The position numbers were made by a program, and so were the translations under genes. Positions 19,812 through 27,578 of a stretch of DNA of 64,000 bases are shown piece after piece. The number at the start of each line of letters is the position of its first letter. The first letter of the stretch is position 1. The stretch lies in contig NZ_AORY01000001.1 in assembly GCF_000382485.1 (NCBI RefSeq), positions 1 to 64,000 of the forward strand. Direction: 5' to 3'. The notes beneath the pieces are model-generated. The model did no database searches. It was given only the letters and a program-made list of their open reading frames with translations, and was not told the origin of the DNA. Source of the stretch: Sphingomonas sp. Mn802worker (GTDB lineage Bacteria > Pseudomonadota > Alphaproteobacteria > Sphingomonadales > Sphingomonadaceae).

Positions 19812-19821
19812 AGATATATCT
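19812..19821. promoter_or_regulatory. Palindromic operator AGATATATCT, gene-proximal
   Basis: A perfect 10-bp palindrome 21 bases upstream of the PadR gene start. It overlaps a likely leftward -10 element (TATATC), so binding would block transcription of the PadR-DUF2218 pair. It is very AT-rich against a GC-rich background and recurs once nearby. Confidence 0.6.
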
Positions 19822-19847
19822 TGGAACGCTTTTAGCAAGACCCTTCT

Positions 19848-19857
19848 AGATATATCT
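19848..19857. promoter_or_regulatory. Palindromic operator AGATATATCT, distal copy
   Basis: A second exact copy of the same 10-bp palindrome, 36 bases from the first. It lies between the PadR gene and rarA. The repeated pair suggests cooperative binding of two repressor dimers; an effect on rarA cannot be excluded. Confidence 0.6.
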
Positions 19858-19914
19858 TTGCGCACATGATGGCAGGACATGACGCCGCGGCACGCATTGT
19901 CTAGGAATCGACCA

Positions 19915-21237
19915 ATGGCCGATCTGTTCGCCGGGCTTGAGCCCGACACACCGCCTCCCCTGCCCCTCGATGCGCCGCTGGCCGATCGGCTCCGCCCACG
20001 CGCGCTCGCCGACGTGGTCGGGCAGGCGCATCTGACCGGCGCCGCGGGTGCGATCGGCCGCATGGTCGCGGCAGGTCGGCTTTCGTCGATGATCCTCTGG
20101 GGACCGCCCGGCACCGGCAAGACGACGATCGCGCGACTGCTCGCCGATGCCGTTGGCTTGCGCTTCGCGCCGATCTCGGCGGTGTTCTCGGGCGTCGCCG
20201 ATTTGAAGAAGGTCTTTGCCGAGGCACGCGATCACGCGCGCATGGGCAAGCGGACGTTGCTGTTCGTCGACGAAATCCACCGCTTCAATCGTGCGCAGCA
20301 GGACGGTTTCCTGCCGTACGTCGAGGATGGAACGGTGACGCTGGTGGGTGCCACGACCGAGAACCCGTCGTTCGAGTTGAACGCGGCGCTGCTCAGCCGC
20401 GCGCAGGTGCTGATCCTCCATCGGCTCGGGTCGGAGGCGCTGGAACAGCTGATCGCGCGGGCGGAGGCGGAGGTCGGGCGCGACGTGCCGCTCGACGCGG
20501 CAGCACGCGACGCGCTGATCGCCAGCGCGGACGGCGATGGGCGCTTCCTGCTCAATCAGGTCGAAACGCTGTTTTCAGTTGCGCTCGACCAGCCGCTCGA
20601 TCCGGCCGGGCTGTCGTCGTTCCTGCAACGCCGCGTGGCCGTCTACGACAAGGATCGCGAAGGCCATTACAACCTCATCAGCGCACTACATAAGTCGATT
20701 CGCGGTTCCGACGCCAATGCCGCGCTCTATTATCTCGCGCGGATGCTGACTGCGGGTGAGGAGCCGCTCTACCTGCTTCGGCGGCTGACCCGCGCGGCGG
20801 TGGAGGATGTCGGGCTCGCCGATCCGCAGGCGCTGCAGCAATGCCTCGCGGCGAAGGATGCGTACGACTTTCTCGGCAGTCCGGAGGGTGAACTCGCGAT
20901 CGCGCAGGCGTGCGTCTATCTGGCGACGGCGCCGAAATCGAACGCCGTCTACGCTGCGCAAAAGGCCGCGTGGCGCAGCGCACGCGAGACGGGGTCGCTG
21001 ATGCCGCCCGCCAACATCTTGAACGCACCAACCAGGTTGATGCGCGATATCGGCTACGGCAAGGGATACGAATACGACCACGATGTCGAAGGCGCGTTCT
21101 CAGGTGCGAACTACTGGCCAGACGATTTGTCGCCGCAGCGCTTCTACGAGCCGAGCGAGCGCGGGTTCGAGAAGCGGATTGCCGAGCGCATGGCTTGGTG
21201 GGATGAACGACGCCATGCACAGACGCCGCGCGATTGA
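19915..21237 (+). CDS. rarA: Replication-associated recombination protein A
   Basis: A 440-residue AAA+ ATPase of the RarA/MgsA/WRNIP1 family that acts at stalled replication forks. It has the Walker A motif GPPGTGKTTIA, the Walker B motif LLFVDEIHRFN, the sensor sequence GATTENPSFELNAALLSR, and the C-terminal tetramerisation domain with YYLARML. The ATG at 19915 has TAGGAA upstream; a longer reading to 19879 does not. The following gene overlaps its 3' end by 35 bases. Confidence 0.95.
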   Translation: MADLFAGLEPDTPPPLPLDAPLADRLRPRALADVVGQAHLTGAAGAIGRMVAAGRLSSMILWGPPGTGKTTIARLLADAVGLRFAPISAVFSGVADLKKVFAEARDHARMGKRTLLFVDEIHRFNRAQQDGFLPYVEDGTVTLVGATTENPSFELNAALLSRAQVLILHRLGSEALEQLIARAEAEVGRDVPLDAAARDALIASADGDGRFLLNQVETLFSVALDQPLDPAGLSSFLQRRVAVYDKDREGHYNLISALHKSIRGSDANAALYYLARMLTAGEEPLYLLRRLTRAAVEDVGLADPQALQQCLAAKDAYDFLGSPEGELAIAQACVYLATAPKSNAVYAAQKAAWRSARETGSLMPPANILNAPTRLMRDIGYGKGYEYDHDVEGAFSGANYWPDDLSPQRFYEPSERGFEKRIAERMAWWDERRHAQTPRD

Positions 21238-22594
21238 ACCGCTCTTCCCTGCCCTGGCCGCAGCCGCGCTCCTCAGCGGAGCAGCCACCGCGCAGGACAA
21301 GCCGGTACCAGCAAAACCGGATCAGCGCTACGCACGCGCGATCGCCGCAGGGTACAAGGCTGCGACGCTATGTGGCGCCGTCTTCAATGCCGGCCGCACC
21401 CAGCCGGCGGTCGAGTCGCTGGAGCTGCGCGGCATCTATCCCGAATACGCTGCGCTCGTCCCGATGCTGACTGCGACGATCGATCGTACCACCCCCCGCG
21501 TCACCGTCCCCTTCGCGCCCGACTTGCCGGCGCGGCAGGCGACGTGGCAGCGCGGGCGCGGCTGCACGCTTGCGCCGATCGGCGCGATGCCGCCGCCGGT
21601 CGTCACGACCTACGCGCGCCAACCCGCGCCTGCTTCGAGTGACCCTCGCCCTTGGCCGATGGGTGATGCAGGCATCCGGCCAGCCCCTTCCCCGGCGCTG
21701 ACAAGCGTCGTCGCGCGCGCTTTCTACGCCTATGGAGAAGGCAGCCAGACGGTCGGCGTGGTCGTGCTGAACGATGGCAAGATCGTTGCCGAGCAATACC
21801 GTGATGGCTTCGGTCCGTTCGTCGCCAATCGCACCTGGTCGGTCGCGAAGAGCATCAGCGGCACGCTGGTCGGCATGGCGGGCGTCGATCCACAACGGCC
21901 GGCCAACATTCCCGAATGGCAGAGCGGCGATCCGCGTCGCACGATCAAGCTCGACGATCTTCTGCGCATGGCCTCGGGCCTGCACAGCGACACCGCCGGC
22001 AATCGTACCGACGCGATCTACTTTGGCGGCACGACGGTGACCGAGCAGGTGCCGTCCTGGCCGCTCGAGGCGAAGCCGGCTACGCGTTTTCGCTACGCCA
22101 ACAACGACATCCTGCTGGCGGTACGCAGCCTTCGGGCATCACTGGGCAACGCGGCATACGCGCAATTGCCGCAATCGCTGTTCACGACGCTGGGCATGAC
22201 GCACACGGTTGCGCAGCGCGACTGGCAAGGGAACTACATCCTGTCGTCAGACGCATGGTCGACCGCGCGCGATCTCGCCCGACTGGGGCAGTTCTGGCTG
22301 CAGGACGGCGTGTGGCAGGGAAAGCGCGTCCTGCCGGCGGGCTGGATGGCCTACATGACGACGCCCTCTGGACCGCAGCCCGACCGCGCCGAAGGCTACG
22401 GCGCGACAATGTGGCTGTTTGGTGAGAAGCAGGGCCTGCCTGCCGGCAGCTACGCCGCGCAGGGCAATCGCGGGCAATATGTCATGGTGATCCCGGCCGA
22501 GAGGCTGGTGGTGGTCCGCCGCGGCGAGGATCCGACGGGCAGCAGCTTCGATATCGCGCGCTTTACCGCCGACGTGCTTGCCGCTTCGCGCTGA
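21203..22594 (+). CDS. Serine hydrolase, beta-lactamase class C fold
   Basis: A 463-residue predicted exported protein. A signal peptide covers about residues 1-31 (ending GAATAQ). The catalytic SxxK motif is SVAK (S213-K216) and the second motif is Y298-A-N300. The family includes peptidases, esterases and penicillin-binding proteins, so the substrate is unknown. The start may be ATG at 21203 or 21215; both overlap the rarA end and keep the signal peptide. About 170 residues precede the catalytic domain and are not recognised. Confidence 0.85.
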   Translation: MNDAMHRRRAIEPLFPALAAAALLSGAATAQDKPVPAKPDQRYARAIAAGYKAATLCGAVFNAGRTQPAVESLELRGIYPEYAALVPMLTATIDRTTPRVTVPFAPDLPARQATWQRGRGCTLAPIGAMPPPVVTTYARQPAPASSDPRPWPMGDAGIRPAPSPALTSVVARAFYAYGEGSQTVGVVVLNDGKIVAEQYRDGFGPFVANRTWSVAKSISGTLVGMAGVDPQRPANIPEWQSGDPRRTIKLDDLLRMASGLHSDTAGNRTDAIYFGGTTVTEQVPSWPLEAKPATRFRYANNDILLAVRSLRASLGNAAYAQLPQSLFTTLGMTHTVAQRDWQGNYILSSDAWSTARDLARLGQFWLQDGVWQGKRVLPAGWMAYMTTPSGPQPDRAEGYGATMWLFGEKQGLPAGSYAAQGNRGQYVMVIPAERLVVVRRGEDPTGSSFDIARFTADVLAASR

Positions 22595-22609
22595 GCAGCC
22601 GCGCGATTG

Positions 22610-23482
22610 ATGAGCGAGAATCGTTTCCGTCATTTTGCCGGCATCGACTGGTCGGGCGCGATCGGCGAACGGCAGAAGGGCATCCGCGTCGCGCTGTGCA
22701 GCGACAGCAATACGGGACCGGTACTCGTCAGGCCCGATCACATCTGGTCGCGCCAGGAGGTGCTCGACTGGCTGATGAACGAATTGCCCACGGATACGCT
22801 GGTCGGGCTCGACCTCGGCACCGCGCTGCCGTTCTTCGATCGTAGCGCCTATTTTCCCGGTTGGCCGCAGACCCCGAGCGATGCGCGCGCGCTCTGGGCG
22901 TTGGTCGAGCAAATCTGCGCCGATGATCCACATCTGTGTGCGACGAGCTTCGTCGATCATCTGGATGCTGCGCGTCACTTCCGCCGACATGGCGGGCGCA
23001 GCGGCGACTTGTTCCCATCCGGTCGTGGACGCTGGCGACTGGCCGAGCATGCCCAGGCCGCGCTCGGGCTCAACCCGGTCAGCAACCTGAACCTTGTGGG
23101 TGCCGCGCAGGTCGGCAAGTCGAGCCTGACGGGCATGCGGATGCTGCACCGATTGAGCGGTCACCTGCCGATCTGGCCGTTCGATCCCGATCCAGGGCAC
23201 GGCAGCCTGGTGCTGGAGATCTACACCACGCTTGCCGCGCGCGAAGCCGGCGTTGGGCGTGGCCGAAGCAAGCTGCGCGACGTCGCCGCGTTGAATGATG
23301 CGCTTGCCTCGCTCGGCAGCGCAGCCGTACCCGGTGCGGGGCCGATCGACGATCACAGCAGCGACGCGCTGCTGACCGCCGCATGGTTGCGGGTCGCCGC
23401 GTCCCGCACCGAGCTATGGCACCCGCCTGCCCTAACGAGCCAAGTCGCACGGATTGAGGGCTGGACCTTTGGTGCGCGGTAA
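22610..23482 (+). CDS. Uncharacterised protein, RNase H-like (DUF429-like)
   Basis: A 290-residue protein with no firm family. The N-terminal motif AGIDWSGA and the C-terminal DDHSSDALLTAAWLR resemble the first and last acidic strands of RNase H-fold predicted nucleases such as DUF429. A GLDLGTALPF segment could supply the middle Asp. These are pattern-level resemblances only. The ATG at 22610 directly follows an in-frame TTG. It lies 15 bases after the serine hydrolase and 64 bases before tRNA-Thr. Confidence 0.65.
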   Translation: MSENRFRHFAGIDWSGAIGERQKGIRVALCSDSNTGPVLVRPDHIWSRQEVLDWLMNELPTDTLVGLDLGTALPFFDRSAYFPGWPQTPSDARALWALVEQICADDPHLCATSFVDHLDAARHFRRHGGRSGDLFPSGRGRWRLAEHAQAALGLNPVSNLNLVGAAQVGKSSLTGMRMLHRLSGHLPIWPFDPDPGHGSLVLEIYTTLAAREAGVGRGRSKLRDVAALNDALASLGSAAVPGAGPIDDHSSDALLTAAWLRVAASRTELWHPPALTSQVARIEGWTFGAR

Positions 23483-23546
23483 TGCAGCGCGGCGCAAAGG
23501 GGCTGGACGCCGAGGCACGGCTGTCGCATGGCGACGTCGACGGCGG

Positions 23547-23622
23547 GCCGGTTTAGCTCAGCTGGTAGAGCAGCGGTTTTGTAAACCGAAGGTCGCGGGT
23601 TCGATTCCTGCAACCGGCACCA
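23547..23622 (+). tRNA. tRNA-Thr (anticodon TGT)
   Basis: A 76-base cloverleaf with a 7-bp acceptor stem (GCCGGTT with AACCGGC), D arm GCTC/GAGC, anticodon loop TTTGTAA giving anticodon TGT, a T arm with the GTTCGATT loop, and an encoded CCA end. The anticodon stem has one terminal mismatch, which is common. The anticodon reads ACA and related Thr codons. Confidence 0.97.
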
Positions 23623-23721
23623 CGTCGTCTCCCCTTTCGCATTACCGATTTTTCAGGCAGCGTCGACGCTGCGGCAAGTCGCCGCGCTTTATCCCCGTAT
23701 CGAACCCGGGAGGATGGCGTG

Positions 23722-24162
23722 ATGACATTTGGAAAAGCAGTGGCGGCGGTAGTGGCGCTGATCGGTCTGACCGCCGGCGCATCGGCGCTGGCCGCCGAGC
23801 CGGCGCCCACCGCGTCAATCTACGGAACGTGGATCAATCCGTATCACAGCGTCGCTGTCCGCACCGCACCGTGCGCCGATCGCCTGTGCGGCCGTGTCGT
23901 CTGGGCAAGCCGGGAAGCGCAGCAGGATGCGCGCGACGGCAACGTGCCCAACCTGATCGGCACGTCGCTGCTCGAAAACTATCGGCCGACCGGCGCGCGA
24001 ACCTGGGCCGGGACCGTGTTCGTCCCCGACATGGGACGGCATTTCTATTCGTTGATCGAACAGGTCGACGACAGCAACATGCGGGTCCGCGGCTGTATCC
24101 TGCACGGCCTGTTCTGCAAGTCGCAGGTATGGCAGCGCGTCGCGGACGTGCCGCGTGGATAA
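23722..24162 (+). CDS. DUF2147 exported protein
   Basis: A 146-residue protein with a signal peptide (about 1-25, ending SALAAEP) and the DUF2147 pattern: GTWINPYHSVAVRTAPC, LCGRVVWAS, and a C-terminal VRGCILHGLFCKSQVW. It carries four cysteines in the mature part, two of them close together near the end. The function is unknown. The ATG at 23722 has a GGGAGGA site 7 bases upstream; a GTG one codon earlier is less likely. It overlaps mprF by 8 bases. Confidence 0.85.
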   Translation: MTFGKAVAAVVALIGLTAGASALAAEPAPTASIYGTWINPYHSVAVRTAPCADRLCGRVVWASREAQQDARDGNVPNLIGTSLLENYRPTGARTWAGTVFVPDMGRHFYSLIEQVDDSNMRVRGCILHGLFCKSQVWQRVADVPRG

Positions 24163-26800
24163 ATTGCTCGCGGCCGCAGCACGCTATCGCGTCGCGCTGT
24201 CGGTCGCGGTCGTGCTGTTGCTCGTCGCGCTCGGCTTCGCCGCGATGGAGGAGCTGACGCGGCACCTGAGCTATGCGCAGGTCCGGGACGCACTGCACGC
24301 GATGACCGTGCCGCAGATCGTCGCCGCGATCACTTTCACCGCGCTCAGCTACCTGGCGCTGACACTCTATGATGCGCTTGCGCTGCGCGTGATCGGTCGG
24401 GCGCTGCCGTGGCGGACCGCGGCGCTCGCCTCGTTCACCAGCTACACGCTCAGCCACAATCTCGGCCTGTCGCTGGTGACCGGCGGATCGGCACGTTACC
24501 GCATCTACACCGCCGCCGGACTAGACGGACCGGACATCGCACGCGTGATCGGGGTCGCAAGCGCGACTTTCTGGAGCGGCATCGTCACGGTTGCGGGCGC
24601 AGCGCTGCTTGCCCGATCGGAAGCGATTGAGCTCGCCAGGTTCACCTTGTCGCCCACCGTCTCGCATGTCGTCGGCGCGGGTATCCTGCTGGCGGCGACC
24701 GCCCTGGTGCTGCTCTGCGCGCGCAGCAAGGGTCCGCTACGATGGCACCGCTTCAGCCTGCCGCTGCCGACGGGAGGGCAAGCCTTGGCGCAGATCGGCG
24801 TTGCGCTGCTCGATGTGACCGCGGCCGCCGCCGCACTGTTCGTGCTGATGCCCGGCGCGTCGCTGCACCTGCTGCCCAGCTTCGTCCTCGCCTACGCGCT
24901 AGGCATCGTCGCCGCGGTGGTGACGCACGTACCGGGCGGGATCGGCGTGTTCGAGGCGGTGGTGCTGGCAGTGTTGCCAGGTGACCGTGTAACCGCCTTT
25001 GCCGCGCTGGTGGCCTATCGGCTGATCTATTACCTGTTGCCGCTCGCCGTGTCCGTGCTGATGCTTGGGGGAAGAGAACTCGCTCGACGTCGGGCGCTGT
25101 CGGTTCGACTGCTGCGCGAAGGGCGCGCCGCCGCGACCGGGATCGCCCCGCTCGTTCTTTCCGCAGCGACGTTCACCGGCGGCGCGATGCTGTTGCTGTC
25201 GGGATCGCTGCCGTCGCTGAAGGGTCGCATGGGGATGCTGTCGCACATCGCGCCCCTCCCCTTCATCGAGGCGAGCCACATCGCCGCGAGCCTGGTCGGT
25301 ACCGGGTTGTTGCTGCTCGCACCCGGCCTGTACCGCCGTCTCGACGGTGCGTTCGTCGCGACGCGCGCGCTGTTGATCGCGGGCGCACTGTTCTCGTTGT
25401 TCAAGGGCATCGATTACGAGGAGGCGACCGCGTGCCTGATCCTCGCCGGTTTGCTCCACTGGACGCGCGCCGCTTTCTACCGCCGTACCGCGCTCACGCA
25501 GATGCCGCTGTCGGGTGCGTGGCTTGGCGCGGTGGCCGTCACGGTCGCGGCCGCGACCTGGGCCGGGTTCTTCGCCTACCGACAGGTTCCGTACCAGGAC
25601 GACCTGTGGTGGCATTTCGCGCTCCGGGGCGATGCGCCGCGCTTTCTGCGGGCTACGCTGAGCATCGCGGTGCTGTTGTCGGGCGTTGTGGTGTGGCGCT
25701 GGATGGGGCCGGCGCCAAGCGCGCCCGAGATCGCCTGCGATCCCGACACGGTCAGCGATATCCTGTCGCGCGGCAATCGCACCGACGCGTTACTCGCGCT
25801 TACGGGAGACAAGAACTTTCTGTTGTCGGAAAGCGGGGGCGCGATGCTGATGTATCGCCGTCGCGGCGCAAGCTGGATCGTGATGGGCGATCCGGTCGGC
25901 GAGCAGAGCGAATGGCCCGACCTGCTGTGGCGCATCCGCGACCTGGCCGATGCCGCGCAAGGTCGCTTGCTGCTCTACCAGATCGCACCGCCGGTGCTCG
26001 ACCTCGCGATCGGCATGGGCCTTCACGTCATCAAATATGGCGAGGAAGCGATCGTCGACCTGCCGGACCTGACGTTCGAGACACCGCGGATGCGCTCGGT
26101 CCGCAAGGCCGAACGTGCCGCCGCACGTCGCGGCCTAGCCTTCCGCATCGTGCCCGCTGCTGACGTGCCTGCGATCATCGACAAGCTACGCTTGGTGTCA
26201 GACGAGTGGACCGAGTCGAAGGGTCATGTCGAGAAGGGATTTAGCCTCGGCCGCTTCGATCCCGATTACCTCACCAACTTCGACGTCGCGCTGGCGATGG
26301 TCGATGATCGTATCGTTGCCTTCGCCAACCTGTGGCTGACCGACAATCTGGCCGAAGCGTCGGTCGATCTGATGCGCCACTGCGACGACGCGCCTTCGGG
26401 CACGATGGACTTCCTGTTCGTCCACGTCATGCAATGGGCGCGCGAGCAGGGCTATCACCGCTTCTCGTTGGGCATCGCGCCGCTGTCGGGGATTGCTGGT
26501 CGTCGCCTGGCACCCGCCTGGGCGCGCGCCGCCGCACTGGTTTTTCAGCATGGCGAGCGCTTCTACGGCTTCCGCGGCCTTCGCACCTACAAGGAGAAGT
26601 TCGCGCCTGTGTGGGAACCGCGCTACATCGCCGGGCCGCGAGGACTTGGCCTCGTCCAGGCGCTGCGCGACCTGTCGCGGCTGATCGGCCAGCCGACGCC
26701 GCTGCCTCCGAGTTCCGCGGTCGACGCAGTTCCTCGCAGGAATGAGCTTACGTTGGAACAGGGCGAGCGCACTTCCAGCACACTGGTATTCGCGAGCTAG
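24155..26800 (+). CDS. mprF: Phosphatidylglycerol lysyltransferase/flippase (MprF family)
   Basis: An 881-residue protein with the MprF layout. About 12-14 membrane segments (1-520) form the flippase region. A C-terminal soluble DUF2156/GNAT-like synthase domain (about 530-860) transfers an aminoacyl group, usually lysine or alanine, from tRNA to phosphatidylglycerol. Conserved pieces include LSHNLGLSLVTGGSARYRIY, VTHVPGGIGVFEAV and MGDPVGEQSEW. This makes membrane lipids less negative and protects against cationic peptides. The GTG start at 24155 overlaps the DUF2147 gene. The amino acid used cannot be told from sequence. Confidence 0.92.
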   Translation: MDKLLAAAARYRVALSVAVVLLLVALGFAAMEELTRHLSYAQVRDALHAMTVPQIVAAITFTALSYLALTLYDALALRVIGRALPWRTAALASFTSYTLSHNLGLSLVTGGSARYRIYTAAGLDGPDIARVIGVASATFWSGIVTVAGAALLARSEAIELARFTLSPTVSHVVGAGILLAATALVLLCARSKGPLRWHRFSLPLPTGGQALAQIGVALLDVTAAAAALFVLMPGASLHLLPSFVLAYALGIVAAVVTHVPGGIGVFEAVVLAVLPGDRVTAFAALVAYRLIYYLLPLAVSVLMLGGRELARRRALSVRLLREGRAAATGIAPLVLSAATFTGGAMLLLSGSLPSLKGRMGMLSHIAPLPFIEASHIAASLVGTGLLLLAPGLYRRLDGAFVATRALLIAGALFSLFKGIDYEEATACLILAGLLHWTRAAFYRRTALTQMPLSGAWLGAVAVTVAAATWAGFFAYRQVPYQDDLWWHFALRGDAPRFLRATLSIAVLLSGVVVWRWMGPAPSAPEIACDPDTVSDILSRGNRTDALLALTGDKNFLLSESGGAMLMYRRRGASWIVMGDPVGEQSEWPDLLWRIRDLADAAQGRLLLYQIAPPVLDLAIGMGLHVIKYGEEAIVDLPDLTFETPRMRSVRKAERAAARRGLAFRIVPAADVPAIIDKLRLVSDEWTESKGHVEKGFSLGRFDPDYLTNFDVALAMVDDRIVAFANLWLTDNLAEASVDLMRHCDDAPSGTMDFLFVHVMQWAREQGYHRFSLGIAPLSGIAGRRLAPAWARAAALVFQHGERFYGFRGLRTYKEKFAPVWEPRYIAGPRGLGLVQALRDLSRLIGQPTPLPPSSAVDAVPRRNELTLEQGERTSSTLVFAS

Positions 26801-26869
26801 TCGATCGGCGGAGCGGTCCACCCGCTCGGCGGTGCAACCTGGGCCACCGATGCTCGTTTCGAACCTGAC

Positions 26870-27568
26870 ATGAAGATCAGGGTGGCAAGCTACAACATGC
26901 GCAAGGGGATCGGTACCGATCGCCGGCGCGATCCGCAGCGTATCCTAGACGTTCTGAGCGAAGTGGATGCCGACATCGTCGCGCTGCAGGAAGCGGACCG
27001 GCGGTTCGGTACGCGTGCCGCAGTGATCTCGCCGCACCTGCTTGAGGAGCATGGCGGATGGAAAGCGGTCGGCTTCGGCGTCCGCGCGCTCAGCAGCGGC
27101 TGGCATGGGAATGCGCTACTGGTGCCCCGTTCCGCGACCGTGCGTGCATGCGAGGTGCTGCACCTCCCTGCGCTCGAACCGCGCGGTGCGGTGATGGCCG
27201 ATGTCGAGGTGGGCGGGACGACGATGCGGGTCGTCGGCATGCACCTCGATCTGTCGGGTCTGTGGCGACGGCGTCAGGCGCAGGCCGTGATAAGCCACGT
27301 CGCCGCAACTGCGCACCAGCACCCGACCGTGATGATGGGAGACCTGAACGAGTGGAGCCGCCAGTCAGGCTGCCTCCGCGACCTGGCGCGTGGCTTCGCC
27401 TTCGCCGACACGGGCCCGAGCTTTCACGCGCGGCGGCCAATCGCGCGGCTCGACCGGATCATGGCGTCACGCGACCTTAGGATCACCGCTTGCGGTGTTC
27501 ATGCGAGTGCGTCCGCTCGAAAGGCATCGGATCATCTGCCGATCTGGGCGGAGCTGACCCTGGCATGA
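26870..27568 (+). CDS. Endonuclease/exonuclease/phosphatase (EEP) family protein
   Basis: A 232-residue protein of the DNase I-like EEP fold. Metal and catalytic motifs are present: SYNMRKGIG at the start, ALQEAD (metal-binding Glu), GDLNEW (Asp/Asn pair), and SDHLPI (catalytic His). There is no signal peptide. The family covers nucleases, phosphodiesterases and sphingomyelinase-like enzymes, so the substrate is open. It lies between mprF and the patatin gene in one direction, which makes a lipid-related phosphodiesterase an option. Confidence 0.85.
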   Translation: MKIRVASYNMRKGIGTDRRRDPQRILDVLSEVDADIVALQEADRRFGTRAAVISPHLLEEHGGWKAVGFGVRALSSGWHGNALLVPRSATVRACEVLHLPALEPRGAVMADVEVGGTTMRVVGMHLDLSGLWRRRQAQAVISHVAATAHQHPTVMMGDLNEWSRQSGCLRDLARGFAFADTGPSFHARRPIARLDRIMASRDLRITACGVHASASARKASDHLPIWAELTLA

Positions 27569-27578
27569 GCAATCGCAC

